Source of the DNA: Trichoplusia ni
Taxonomy: Eukaryota > Arthropoda > Insecta > Lepidoptera > Noctuidae
Reading direction: 5' to 3'
Assembly: GCF_003590095.1 (NCBI RefSeq)
Contig: NC_039478.1
Location: 22,506,001 to 22,570,000 of the forward strand
DNA: 64,000 nucleotides
Below are positions 12,764-25,520 of the stretch, piece after piece. Each line of letters opens with the position of its first letter. Positions within the stretch are counted from its first letter, which is position 1. The translations under genes and the position numbers were made by a program. The notes under the pieces are model-generated. The model worked only from the letters and a program-made list of their open reading frames with translations. It searched no databases and was not told the DNA's origin.

Positions 12764-12988
12764 TGACCTCCGTGGTCGAGTGGCGTACGCACCGGTTTCA
12801 AGGTGTCGCTAGCTCTGAGGTCCCGGGTTCGATGCCCGGTCGGGTCAATGTAAAAATTAACATTTCTACATTGTCTCGGGTCTGGGTGGTACCTTCGTTG
12901 TATCTGAATTCCATAACACAAGTGCTTCAGCAACTTACTTTGGGTTCAGAACAATGTATGTGATTTTGTCCGCATTTATTTATTTATA
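12764..12988 (+). mobile_element. tRNA-derived SINE, Metulj-like
   Basis: The head starts GACCTCCGTGG. The A-box-like TGGTCGAGTGG lies at 12773-12783 and the B-box GGTTCGATGCC at 12826-12836, spaced as in a tRNA-derived pol III promoter. The body is shared with the minus-strand copy at 11300-11518, and the element ends in a short (TTTA)n tail. It resembles the Metulj family of lepidopteran SINEs. SINEs encode no protein and depend on a LINE partner for movement. Confidence 0.85.
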
Positions 12989-13570
12989 ATTTCTTAAAGA
13001 GCCATTTAAAAATGCGAGGACGCTTTAAAAAAACACTTTATTTTTGACGTACAATCTATAATGCATTGTATGCGTAAGTATATATTTTTTATTTAGCCGT
13101 TACTGTCTCACTATATTGCAATTTGCAAGGTAATAATATACCTATTGGGGGAGTAGAAATATACATATAGGATGTTTCAAAAATCAACACCAAGCTGAAA
13201 TGGGGTGAAGGGCTCGGGCGTAACAGTCATCAGAAAAGTACACAAGTCGGTCAAGTACTTTTCAAATTTATAATTAGAAAAGCACTTGAAAGTTGATACC
13301 TCTAGGTATATTGATATCGTCATTTTCTGCCTCGTAGTACAAATATCACTGGTAAAAGTTTCGTTGAAAAAGATTGGATTTCAGATCATCTGTTTTATTT
13401 TGGTTGTCACCGTAGGTCCTCGGACTGGATGAATCGATATTGTTGATTCTGTTTTATTTAGCGTGCAATAGCTGTCATATATTCACCTAAAATTTTCAAA
13501 AAGATTGCCAAAGTAGTCTTTTTCAATTCCGTAGTACCTACGTGTTATTAAAACAATTTTATTCATAACA

Positions 13571-13822
13571 TCTATACTAATATATAAAGCTGAAGAGTTT
13601 GTTTGTTTGTTTGAACGCGCTAATCTCAGGAACTACTGGTCCAAATTGAAAAATTCTTTTTGTGTTGAATAGGCCATTCATCGAGGAAGGCTTTAGGCTA
13701 TAAACCATCACGCTGCGACTAATAGAAGCGAACATACAGAGGAAAATGTGAAAAAATAGGGCAGGTATAAATCATAACTTATATCTTCTACCCACGGGGA
13801 CGAAGTCGCGGGCAACAGCTAG
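13571..13822 (+). mobile_element. Non-autonomous Helitron-like element, family B
   Basis: It begins TCTATACTAATATATAAAG and ends with a GC-rich palindromic patch (CGGGGACGAAGTCGCGGGC) followed by AACAGCTAG. The 5' base is preceded by A and the 3' CTAG is followed by T, the A^T target preference of Helitrons. There is no TIR, no target-site duplication and no coding capacity. Close relatives lie at 27086-27352, 38516-38763, 55151-55370 and 60481-60721. Confidence 0.75.
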
Positions 13823-14654
13823 TCTGCGATAATTTCAACAGTTTAGTTATCACAGTTATGCGTTACAACCTAATGTCAGAAGGGCGGACGCTTAAACCTT
13901 TGACTACGAAACCTTAAGAATTCATAAATGTCCTTGTAAATGACGTTTAAAGTCATGATGCACAATCATGGCGTCTGTTTCACATCAGCCGTCAGACAGT
14001 GTGTCTGTTTAATATCATTATACTCTTGTTATCTTCATTTTTATCAGATATACCTAAGTTATCCGGCAAACGTTAACAGTAACGTATTATATTACAGGAA
14101 ACGGGACAAATATTTAAATTGTTGCATTTTATGTTTGTTCCGCTTTTCAGCGTCTAGGTATTATCATATCTGTCAAACAGCAACTGTCTCTTCAGTGCAA
14201 CATCGGATTTTATCTCTTAGGCATTGTCTATCAGTGAATTATAGGTGATGCCGAGACCCACCCTCAAACTTATTTGGTACCCAACCGATTTGTTTATTGT
14301 GATCATTAAGTTTTCGGCCTATTTGTATGGATCCCTCATTGTCACACGTCATACTCACACTTAACCAATTCACAACAGGAAAAAATAATCAGTCATGTTA
14401 TACCTTGTACCTACCCTATTCCCCAATTCAATAAAATCTGACACTAGTTTTGATATAATCCTGTCGTATCTATACCAAAAACAATTCCGTACTGACTATA
14501 TCGTGGTATACGATACGTGCTATGAATAAAACGACGAGGGTTGGACCTCTCGAATTAAAACACATTGTTTTCAAACAACATTTATGGAACGTCATTTTGG
14601 GTGCAAAAGTTCTTGTGAAATAAATCTGTAATGTAATCATTGTGATTGGGTCTT

Positions 14655-14790
14655 TTTAGGATATTAAATCATGTAACGGTTTACTCACGCGTATTTATCG
14701 GGGTAGCCCGACTAGTTTCGGACCCAATCGGAGTCCTTAATCATGAGCTGACGGCGGGATCGCGAGACAGATTCAAGCAGTCAGATCAAT
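14655..14790 (-). repeat. Penelope-type terminal repeat fragment with hammerhead-like core
   Basis: The reverse strand at 14707-14747 carries CATGAT, then a stem AGGACTCC..GGGTCC, then CGAAACTAGTCGGG. This is the same arrangement as the core in the Penelope-like arms at 44707-44746 and 45949-45988. No reverse transcriptase or endonuclease coding is visible next to it, so it looks like a solo terminal piece. The outer boundaries are estimates. Confidence 0.4.
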
Positions 14791-17700
14791 CTAGATATCT
14801 ACTTTTTGAAACATGTTTTATAACTGCTCCGCTCCTATTCATTGTAGGTACCATGTTGGTATATCTTATTGCCTTCCTCAATGAATCAACACTAAAAACA
14901 TTTTTCAAAATTATATCAAGTGCCTTGAAAACCGGTGTCTGCTTGGAATCTAGTATTATGCATGATCTTTTAATCCGTGATCTCTCTATGCTTGGTAAAG
15001 ATCAATTACTTTTGGTCATAAATCTACCACATGGACATATATTTTGACTAAAGTGTAGAGAGTATGTGAAGTTAGGCCTTGGAGATTAAGGGCGTGTAGT
15101 GTTAGAAGCTTGGCTCTACATGAGATCTGATAACTTTTTGACAGTGCGAGTCATATGGGCTCGTCTTGGCAACATTTTACATGAAAATGTTTTCTAATCG
15201 GATCAGTATTTCGCAAAACCTCAAACTAGTTCTTGCTCTTTATCACTTAGTCGATCTGTTTGAAATACTACTAGCTACACATGATGTAACACTTATCTTG
15301 TTTAAAGTTACAGATAATGAACAATCAATTTTCTCTCCGTCTACTCTCATCATCAAAACAAGTCGACACAGTTCTGGTATTGTTATTGTAATAACATTAT
15401 CTGGTACTGTTAATAATGAGAAACAGGATGATACTGAATGGAATTATGTCAAGGTAGCCAGAGAAAGAACTGGCCACAATGATGGGGGAAGAGGAGGTTA
15501 AAAAACTCCATAATTACGCCATGCAAGCCTTCGGTATCCGATGTAATTTACAAAGAAAAGCAACTAAGCTACTGAGATCACTGACCAAGAATTTGAATTG
15601 TTCATAGAATGTATACGTAACATCTCATTATATATATAAAGATATTAAATTAATAATTGTTGAATACCTAAATACAGTTATTTAAGTCATTTCTCCAATC
15701 GAGTGATAATCTAACTCAGATAACACTAGACTATTGTGTAAACCACAAACAATTAATTGGCTTACATAATTGTAATCCCATTACGTTGGCTTCATCGTTT
15801 AAGTCAAGTGACTATCAAGTCAGTTAATTGTAATTGCATGACTAAAACATAGTCCTGATAATTATTGTGCAGTGATTAAACTTAGGGGTAATTGAACTGG
15901 TATTGTAGACTAGTTACATTTCTAATAGTGCTAACATGATTCGGTCGAATATTCTGAACTGTCATGTCAAAGTCACGTCACCTGTTCATTGTCTTGACTA
16001 TGAGGATATACTGCTGTCCTTTTCTGCTAAGACTTCCCATCTTGCATTTTTGCTGCATTAACTTTTTTTTCTTGTTTTTTGAGGATTTTTTCTCAATTTT
16101 CTTTGGGATTTAGGTATCAGATGCGGCAGATAATATGGAGGGGTAGATGATTATTAGAATTTTAACAACTTGTGAGAGGCAGTCGTGAGATATTTAATAA
16201 TAGAGTAACTGTAGATCAAAAAGAGTTACCTAAAATACATACGTATAAAGTTGTAGTGGCAAATAAGAATGGAAGACACATAGCAGCTACTAATAAAGTT
16301 TCATCTATATTATATGAGTAATAAAAGAAGTCGTAAATAGGTCGCAAAGTAAATAGTTTTGGGATATCTAAAAGAGCTCAGACTAGTTTTATTCATGTAA
16401 AAACCGATAATGATGCCTACAGGCTACAGGTAGACGGAAGTTACAATTTTATACAGTTTTTATTACCAGTTTGTGCAGCCCTGAACATCATTTTCTTCAT
16501 TCGTTCTTGAGTCTTACTGAAGTTCTTATTTTTCTAGATCACATTTGCCAACTCAATTTACACCGTAATTCTAAGATTATAATTCATCACCACCATAAAT
16601 TCAAAATTCCAGTACCATTACTTTTAAATTATTAATTGGCTATCCAAAATTTTAATGACACTTTCTCAAAAGCTTTCCGGGAGCCCAAATATAAACAAGC
16701 ATCTTCATTGAAGTAATTCGATTACCCGTTATTTTGAAATTTCAATTAAGAAATACAAATTCCCATCGTTCAGGAATAAATCGTATTATACAAGAAGTGG
16801 GTAATCAGAGATTTTATCAGTAGCAGTCGGGTCGATGGCTCGGGGCATTTTTGGGGGTTGTATACGAAGGGTGTTTATAGGAGATCCTGTTTCTAAGTCG
16901 CCATTTTTGGTGAGCTGACTGTCAAAAACTGGAATCTTAGGTTATAATTTCAGTCGTCGCTAATTGCTAAACGTCAGTTTTTGGTACCTAATGTCAATCC
17001 TTCAAGGTGCGTTATCAGTTGTTTGTCAACTAGTGTTGACAATAGACCAAGTTGACAGCCTTTCAGAAATCATCTATTATGTAACTTGCAATGCCCACGC
17101 GACATCGATATAGCCGTCTAGAACTCTCTCCGCAAGTGCCAGTACCTATTTAGGTACAACATAGATACCAAGTGACAATTTTGACAGCCATACATAATAT
17201 CTCTATCTCTGCATTTCCAACATACATTTTAGTGGAAATTTTCTTCTATTTTCCCTCGTTTTTAAACACTCACTTTCTCGTTTGTTTGTTTGTCGTTCCG
17301 GTTGGATTTTTGTGACTCAATTTTAAATCACTTCCCGATAAGCTATCAGGCTGAAATTTTCAGGATAGGTTCAAACCCGATGACAATGCAATTGACAACT
17401 ATAAAAATGCTGGACCGGTTTTAATGAAAAAAATAATGGAGTGACATTTAAGGTAGTTGTTTAGATTTTTTTAATCTATAATATTATTGATTCTACGGAA
17501 TCTCTGTAGTGTTCGTTCTTGACCGGCTTATCGTTAATGATGTTAATACAATTTCCCCTTTTTTCTGTACTAGCTTCAAAAATACAATATGGCGCCGGGT
17601 AAAGCTGATTGTCATCAGATGATTGATGTTCTTATATTGATGCGATGATCTACAATTTCATTATTGCTTATAAATATTTATGAATTCGTCTTGGGTAAGT

Positions 17701-19938
17701 TGCTTTTCATAATATTTGTTGTGCGCCGTATTGTGGATCAAGTCGATTCGAGTGTGACGTCGAACTCCACTGGCACTGGGGTAATTTTTGGGCACTGCGC
17801 GTTCTAAATCCTTGATCGTGCCCTTGGCGTAGGTTGGAGTCAGTATTTTCTCCCCAGCCACCAAAAAACAGTGGTTTAGATATCCAACTTGAACTCTTTA
17901 CAGATTAATCGTAAATCTAATAGAAATGGTGTTAGCTGAAATCCTGAATTATTACGAAACATAATTTCTATTATTTTAAGGATTATGTGACCATATTACA
18001 AAAGCCATCTGTTAGCACAGAGTAAACACCAGAACTCGTAAACACTAACAACAAACTACCCATAAGTACTGATAGTGCCAACATCTACCTATCTCCTGTC
18101 TATACCCCACCTTACGTCTGATTGAAGTACCTCCTTCAAATTCATTACCGTGACTCGATAAACGTTAATGACGTAATACATTAATCCACTCAATTCCAGT
18201 CTGCTCGTTTTGTCGCCTGCTAACGGCAGTACAGCGTTATAAGCGAGACAGCACGACAAAGCGTAGAGCGGCATCTCTTTCCCACACGTGTAATGTAACA
18301 GGCGGTAGGTGAAATGTAATTCCCCTGTTTCATTCGAAAATAACGAGGCTTTATTTCGTGTGAGATTAATTTGAGAAGTTGTTAAGTTTCGAATTGGATT
18401 AAGCGTGTGATATCGTCTTGCTTAATGAAATCGGAAGGTGCTCTACCTATATACTTCATCTTCTCTCATCTCATTTGTATATTATATACTCGTACGACTG
18501 AAGGATTTTGTTTCACTTTGAAGTTTATACCCACTTGAAGAGGAGATTTTAATTGAATTAATTTGTTTATTGGATATAAGAATGTTACATAAATGGTCAA
18601 TTATTTAGTAGGTTCATAGGTCATTATGGACCCTGTTGGGCACAGCGAAACTAGCATGGTAAGGTTGAGGTTCTCAATTTGTCTGTATTTTTACATGTTT
18701 GTTACCTCATTTTGCTGATTCCTTCCTCTATTTAACGGGGAGTAGGTTACTCTCGTTTGGTCCCTAAAAATGTTCATGGAATTTGGCTGAGTAGTTTTAT
18801 TTGAAGACACCTGTGTAGTTTTCGTTGTTTAGAAAGTATTATAGAATCTCGCTTTTGCAGTAAACCTGATGTCTCACTATGCTGAATTCCCAGTTTCAGA
18901 TTCGTTGTTTCGGTATTGAGACTTCTATTGTAGGTCGCACACGTTCTTAGTCTGATATAAGTGTTGCTTAAAATACATTGTGTCAATACTGTTTCTTTGC
19001 ACTACCCCATCTTCTTATACCTTTTGGATTAAAATTTCTAAATAAAACATACGCCATAGAATACAAAGTAGCCATGAGCGTTCGTAAGTTAATTGTATAA
19101 CCTGGATTTGTCTGCTAACTCCTTAGATCTCGTTACTGGGTTAAAATGCTCGCGTCGTGGCACCGAGATTTCATGGAACATAGGAAAACAAAAGGAAGTG
19201 GCGTAAGTACGAAGTATATACCTTCGAGTAGCGAAACCAGTGATTAAACTTATTCAGTTTGATCCGTGTCGCTATTTATCGACTGTCAAATACGTAAACT
19301 GTTAGTTACTGTGCGTTACGCACACAAGGCTGAAGAAAACTAAATCAAAATGGGTGTAAAAGTTGGGTTCGTTGAAAAACCTCACAGATGATGTGATGTG
19401 CTGTAATGCTATATAGCTATTGCCTGTGGGGTACAGCCTCGTGACAGATGGACGGATACACGGCGGTGACTTATTAATAGGACTTGCCTTTTGGGTTTAG
19501 TACACTAACTAGCAGAACTTGGATATAAATAGTATATCTTGTTCCAAATCTTTTTAATTTTAAAACACTAAGTTAGATCTTATTCGCATAACATTTCCCT
19601 CTTTTCTTTTCCTCGGTGACTCTAAACTAATCTGCATATTGTCGTTTTAATACAAGTACGAACGGTTTTTGTTACGTAATCTTATCTCTCGCTGTTCCAC
19701 GTTTAATTTAATCTCGGTGAGCAATATGCGAAGATCCGAGCGCAAATGAGTTCTATTTAAAAAGGTGTGATTACGTTGTTTTTGTTTTTTTCGACCTCAT
19801 TTAGTTTTTTCATTAAGTTAATGAAAGTTCAGCGTTTAGTAAATGTTAGTAGAATATTGTTTCATTAGTTTGTTATACATATTTGAACGGGCTCGTTTAA
19901 CTGGTGATAAGTAAACGATTGCTAGTAAAATTGTTATT
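14791..19938. other. Non-coding DNA, no gene recognised
   Basis: Frames of 133 codons (14646-15047, starting inside the Penelope-type repeat) and 111 codons (15166-15501) are the longest. Neither shows a recognisable domain. Around 17280-17450 a diffuse repeat-like stretch (GTTTGTTTGTTTGTCGTTCC followed by a long AT-rich part) may be an old DNA element. At 18239-18290 the motif CGTAGAGCGGC plus about 25 bp recurs near 42781. Confidence 0.4.
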
Positions 19939-20180
19939 TAGGGTTACGAAACAAAGGGTAAAACGAGACCTGAGGCTAGAGATACTGAGGCTCTGCTGTC
20001 TGTTCGTCCGTCACCGGACTGTATCTTATGAATCTACGCTAGATGCTAGAGATCTTGGTTAAAAAAGATTAATAACGGTCATAAATTTGATGGGTGACCA
20101 AAATTTTTTAGGTTTTTTTCTTTAGCCTATTTTTACGGAACCCTCAGAGACGCAAGCCCGACTCACATTTTACCGGTTTT
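19939..20180 (+). mobile_element. Interspersed repeat ending AGGGTT...GGAACCC...CCGGTTTT
   Basis: It begins TAGGGTTACGAAACAAAGGG and has a CTGTCTGTTCGTCCGTCACC block. It ends with ACGGAACCCTC followed by AAGCCCGACTCACATTTTACCGG. I recognise this arrangement as a repeat common in Lepidoptera but cannot assign it to a class. The partial inverted match between AGGGTT at the start and AACCCT near the end suggests a TIR-like past. Degenerate relatives occur near 3490-3565, 38010-38180 and 60150-60215. Confidence 0.5.
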
Positions 20181-20428
20181 AATAAATACAGCCAGATACT
20201 TAGTAAAGTATCAGAGTGTTGGCGTGTTTATATTGGAACTTACCAATTACTTTTAGCCCATCAAATTAGGTTCTAATATAAAACCGCTCCTTCCTAGCGC
20301 GTTCAATTCCCTAAAGCACCCTCACGATTACTATGTAAATGAAACGGAAACAGTTTTACTGATAAAGCTACAAGTACAACGAAAGTTCTCGATGTGATAA
20401 CAGGTATTGTGGGTATACCAAACTGATT

Positions 20429-20600
20429 GCACGGATAGACGAGTGGTTGAGGTCACCACGTCAAACCCGTCAACGTGTTTGACAAATCACGTTTCTTTTT
20501 AGTGTCATCCACGAATTCTTATCCCGGGTAATTTTGTGCATGTCACTTGAATGTATGTGTACCTATCCCAAAGATTAAATGCCAGTGCGTGAGCCGTTTA
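20429..20600 (+). mobile_element. Serine-tRNA-type SINE
   Basis: The head GCACGGATAGACGAGTGG is followed by TTGAGGTCACCACG and resembles the 5' half of a serine-type tRNA with its A box. The B box is badly eroded. The body TTTTGTGCATGTCACTTGAA and an AAAGATTAAAT 3' segment match the minus-strand copy at 58340-58491. A headless fragment lies at 55583-55672 and two 3' fragments in the 12-kb cluster. Confidence 0.65.
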
Positions 20601-21535
20601 AAATCATTTAAAACTATCTAAACCTAGGTACAGTTACCAGGAAAAGTAGATGATCATTAACAGGCACTATTGCTCGTAGGAGGGTAAGTAAGGTCTGAGG
20701 TATGAATTTTATCATTGAAAACTCTATAAATTTTTATTCAAGACAGAGTAAAGTTTTTCCACGAAAGACTCGCACTCGTCTGTTGGCAATAAATTAATAA
20801 GTAAGAAACATGTAGGCTTAAAAACTGCTGCGAAAAATTGTTCTTTCTGTGCTGTATTCATGGAAGTTATCGTTGTAATTAGTTTAATATCAAAAAGGCA
20901 TGAAATTCAGCTTTTATCTAAATATGAATATACATATTACTTCCAGGCTTAAGTTATGTAGGTGAGATCTAACGTATTTAACCGTATTTGATAAGACTTT
21001 GAGTGTAAATTACTTGAGTCTTGAAGAACGACGGGGGTTTACGGCTGCGTTGATTGTAATTGATATTTTTTTGAGTGATGTCACGGGCGGCCGCTTGTAT
21101 GTTTATTAATTTTCACAACTTCAATAAGTTTTACCTTAAAAAAAGACGAATATATTACCCTTCTTAAGAGATAGCATTTGCAAATATGAACTTGTACAAC
21201 TAAAAGAAGTATAATAAAACGAACGGCAAAATAAAATTCCGCCGAAAAAACGATGTAAAAATAAAAAGATGGCTTCCGAATCCCGCGATTACAGCTAACA
21301 CCGCCCTAATACAAGTTAACACGCCACGTCATTACCATTTAACTTGTCCTCTCTTCATTAAATACAATGGACCTTTTAATTCCAGTATGACTATATTTTA
21401 TTACAGTTATCAAAGTTTATTCTATGTTAAAATTGTATTTTTAATTACTTATGAAGTTAGTAATGACAACTGTTAACGTAGACGTTTAAATGTTGTTTTG
21501 ATTCATTTTTTGTAAGTTCCAAAAGTTGAATGTGG

Positions 21536-21900
21536 TACTGGCAAGAGTCTAAGCTACAACTGCACAAGTTGATCGATCACAGGTAAAGCTAAGCTTGATA
21601 CGGTTGGTCCGATGAGTGACCATCTAAATCATATTGAGTTCCTCCGTGTTTCGGAAGGCACGTTACATGTTAGTCCCGTCTGTTGTTTATACATCCTTGA
21701 TAGTCTTTACGGATTATAAGCAGCTAAAAAATCAGAAAACCAGTCTTAATAAGGGGTGTAGTGCCTGGGTAACTAAGTGTTGCCCAGGTAACTGGGTTAA
21801 GGAGACAGATAGGCAGTCGCTCCTTGTAAAATGCTGGTACTTAGCTGCACCCGGTTAGACTAGAAGGACTTCCTAACACAGTTGGGAAGAGCCTACATTG
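21536..21900 (+). mobile_element. 5S-rRNA-derived SINE (SINE3-like), degenerate copy
   Basis: The head contains GATCGATCACAGG, then AAAGCTAAGCTTGATACGG, then TTGGTCCGATGAGTGACCATC, following the order of 5S rRNA internal promoter elements. The rest (CCGTGTTTCGGAAGGCACG and a CAGTCGCTCCTTGTAAAATG segment) matches the better copy at 29633-29995. The tail ending in CAGTTGGGAAGAGCC is a worn version of the RTE-like tail. No protein is encoded. Confidence 0.65.
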
Positions 21901-24900
21901 ATAATTAATTATTTAACGAGACTTATTCGATGTTCACCTTAATTAATGCTTAGAATTTTAATGTAGCTCAAAATAGCAGACACTTTGCGTGGTTGATACC
22001 CACAAAAGTATTGATGCTTGACTCATGTAGGCGGGCCTACGTAGGTTGTATTGTTGCCTGATAATACTTTAATGCCTAATTATTATAATGAAAAAATACC
22101 AAGCTATAGTTCGCTGGAGAGATCTTGTCAGGTAGTCTTGTACTTATAATTAATTAATGTAAGTTTGTATTTTTTTTTGGTTTTGAACTTTACTATCAAT
22201 TTAGTTTTACTAAACATGTTTTGTAGTTTTTAATTTTTGTAAAAATTATGAGTTGATAGTTAATTTGATTGCTTTTAAACTAGAAACACATATTAAACTA
22301 AAAATGATGTAAACGGAATTTGTTCTTGTTACAAAAATAATACGCCACTCAAAATAACTACTCCATTTTCAATCCGATTAATTTTATACTACTTTTAGGC
22401 AAAGAAGCACAAATAGTGTTTATCTTTTTTAAGTAGGTACCACAAAATGGATTTTAACTTGTACCCAACTACATGTCAGTGTTCATCCAGCTTGCAGGAA
22501 TCTAAATTCACGTACATATTATATGTCTCGTATACCAACCATTTTTTTTTTAATAACTCTATTTCCGAGTTTCCTGAGTTATGTATCTCCGTTCCCGCAA
22601 CAGATCGCTTTAACTGCCTATAACCCGAATATCCATGTCACACCATAAACTGCGAGAAATAAAGGAAACAACATTAACTGTTACGAGAGTAGCTCAATTT
22701 ATATTTATCAAAGGCATAGCGTTGAGGTACAAAACCTCTTTGGTGAATGTTGGTGAAACATTGTTTTTATGACGTTCAAAATATACAATGTTGCCAGCCT
22801 AATATTTTTATTTTATCACCCCTATTGAAACTGGCTGAAAATGTAAGTGGTTACGAAAAAAAGCCATATGCTGTTCGGGTGTATTTTTGTGTCGTAAAAT
22901 GTTATAAATCGTGTATTTTTTTGTCTAATTTTAGTCGCGATGCGGGTGAAGATTATCCATTTTAACCGATATTTTTTTTCGTTTAACGTAGGCCGTATAA
23001 TAAACTACGTTTTCCTTTCTTTTTTTTGCTCATCCCCGTAGCCATCACTGACTTAGGCTTTGAAACTCTTATTTATTTCCTGAAACTTTCATGTACAATG
23101 GTGGCGGACTTAATACCGCAAGACTTTATTTAATAAGATTTAATTAAATTCTTCATTAAATCCTGAATTAATCTTATATTTGTGAAAATAATCAAACCGA
23201 ACAAAGTTTATCTCAATTAAATAAATTGAACTTGTAACTCTGGTACAATTAACTATTACAAGTAACTATTTCATTTGCCTCAGAAAACAAAACACTAGAA
23301 AATATTGAAACAATTGTTACAATGGCCCTGGTCTTTTCACGTCAGGTGCTTCAATAATATCCAACGGGCCTTCATGCACGTCAGCTTCTCTGTAATAGAC
23401 TAGCCAATTATTTTATTCATAATAAACGCTGATTTAGACGTGAGAATATCGTGCAAATTGCGATACATTGCTGGCTATGACCATCACTTTTGATACCAGC
23501 GTTTAGCTTCTCCGTAATGTATTTCAACTTGTATGATATTTTCCGACGTCTAAATGAGCCCTTAGTGACGTGTCGTCATGCGATAGTTTGCGTGAATGAC
23601 GTCTTCTTAATGACGACACTAGCGCGATGATATGCCAATTAAGTATACATCAATTTTATGTCCACTTGAATTATTTGTAATTATAATAATAGCCTTTATT
23701 ACTGCGTGTATGGTATTAATTTGTGACTGAAATTATGTCAAAATATGTTAATAAATATGGCAGCCATTTATGTTTTCTATTTATGAAAAAGTAGGCGTAT
23801 CTTGTCATGTCATCATTCAGCCAACGCTCTTTAAACTTATGTCGAGATTAAATAAATTATTCTTGCTTTTATTTTTTCGTCTTATGCCTAGAAATTTCGA
23901 TAATGATTATTTCACACTTTCGATAATTGATTCAGTAACTTAAGTTTTCGTAAAAGTAAATCATTCTGTATACCTACAGAACCATTACTCTTAAATACAA
24001 AATGACAAATATGACGTCATTAATCATTTCAGTCTTTAGTAAAATCGATTCCTTTGACGCGAAGATTACAATTCGGATTACAAGATGAAAAGCATTCAGT
24101 TCCATTAAGACATGCCTGACCTCATTATGCGTAAGAACGTAAAACAAAAAAGGAACATCTTGGTTTAAAAAAAACCTTTTTGTTTTTGTAATTAGAACGT
24201 TCTGTTTCTTCCAGTACGGTATGTATATAATTACCCATTTTGTTTATTCAAGTATTTTTATTTCTAGCTATGAACATTGTTTCAATATTATACAAGCAAT
24301 CAACGTTCTTTGTAAATCGGTTTTGTTGGAATTTTACCGATTTTCCAAGAATTCATGCGTTGTTGGATATTTATACAGAAATATTGGATATTAATAAATT
24401 GTTTTGGCACGAAGGACAAAGTAAATTCGCCCACGCGGTCCCCTTTAATTAAGTTTCTGATGTCAAGATTGATGGCTATTTTTATCATGACTCTACGATC
24501 CGTTTTAATTATAAAAGATTTAACTTTTACTCATTAAATTAGTCGTATTATTAATAAAAACAAACTTACAAAATAAAATAAGTGTAACCAACTTAACAAT
24601 ATTACTTACTGAAATTACAATGTCCTTCCCGCCACGTTTGACAGCTGTCATTTTTTTTGTTTTAAAATGTCAAGACCGTCGACAATTGACCAGAGCTAGA
24701 TGTAATGCGACCTCCATGCTTGTCTTATTTTTCTATTATAACCTGTAAACTTATTAGTATACACAAAATGCTTTGCAAAACTCCTTAGTAATCTTGTGTA
24801 TGGACGAGCGAACTGAAACAAAGTGCTGCACTGCAGTCAACGGCTTATTAGCTTTGCCGGGATTGATATTGCCTTCAAAATAAAACGACCGTGATGAATG

Positions 24901-25491
24901 GCCTTAGCTCTTTCTAAGGAAATAACTGTTACCTTTAAAGTCAATTTTAAAATCAGGGTATTGGTGAGAGACGTTGATACATAAATATTCAAAATGTGTT
25001 GCTAACTTGTTGATATATAATATCGATAAATGTCTATGGTGTAAACGTGAGAGTGGCTAAACTTATTTAGTAAAGCAATACCCATTTTAATTAGAAGATT
25101 ATGACTTAATACCTAATAAGGTACATAGCAAAATTATTTCATGTATTTCAACTCTAAATAGATATTAGAAACACATAAACCTACAGTTTACACTGCCGTA
25201 GGTATCTATTAGATGCAAATTTATTGTCTACCTAACCTAACCCTTTCAACGCGCACACCTGTAAATCTGAGACCACAGTTCACAGATTTTAAAGAAAATA
25301 GAAAATCTCTTTCTCACGTACCGAACATAAAATACATTTTCTGTACCATTGAGGTTTCACGATGAAACTGTCTGAAGTCTTGGTGGGGTTGAAATGTAGC
25401 ACGTGCGGTTGAGGTTTAGAATTGTTGTTTTGCACGCGGAATTGCATAAAACGACTTGATTTCTGAAATTAGTTGATTTAAAGTTAAAAGT

Positions 25492-25520
25492 ATTTCACCT
25501 ACAATTATTGTAGGTGAAAT
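25492..25520. repeat. Perfect 14-bp-arm palindrome
   Basis: ATTTCACCTACAAT is followed by one base and then its exact reverse complement. It could be a small hairpin or the footprint of a DNA element. Confidence 0.8.

Noticed and set aside
12764..12845. A functional tRNA gene
   Set aside because: The A and B boxes are tRNA-like, but the body, the second copy and the tail identify a SINE. The cloverleaf is incomplete.
14646..15047. 133-codon frame as a gene
   Set aside because: It begins inside a Penelope-type repeat (its early residues translate the repeat), has no recognisable domain and has no splice or promoter context.
15166..15501. 111-codon frame as a gene
   Set aside because: No family features. 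Composition is as expected for chance translation, and no partner exon or promoter is visible.
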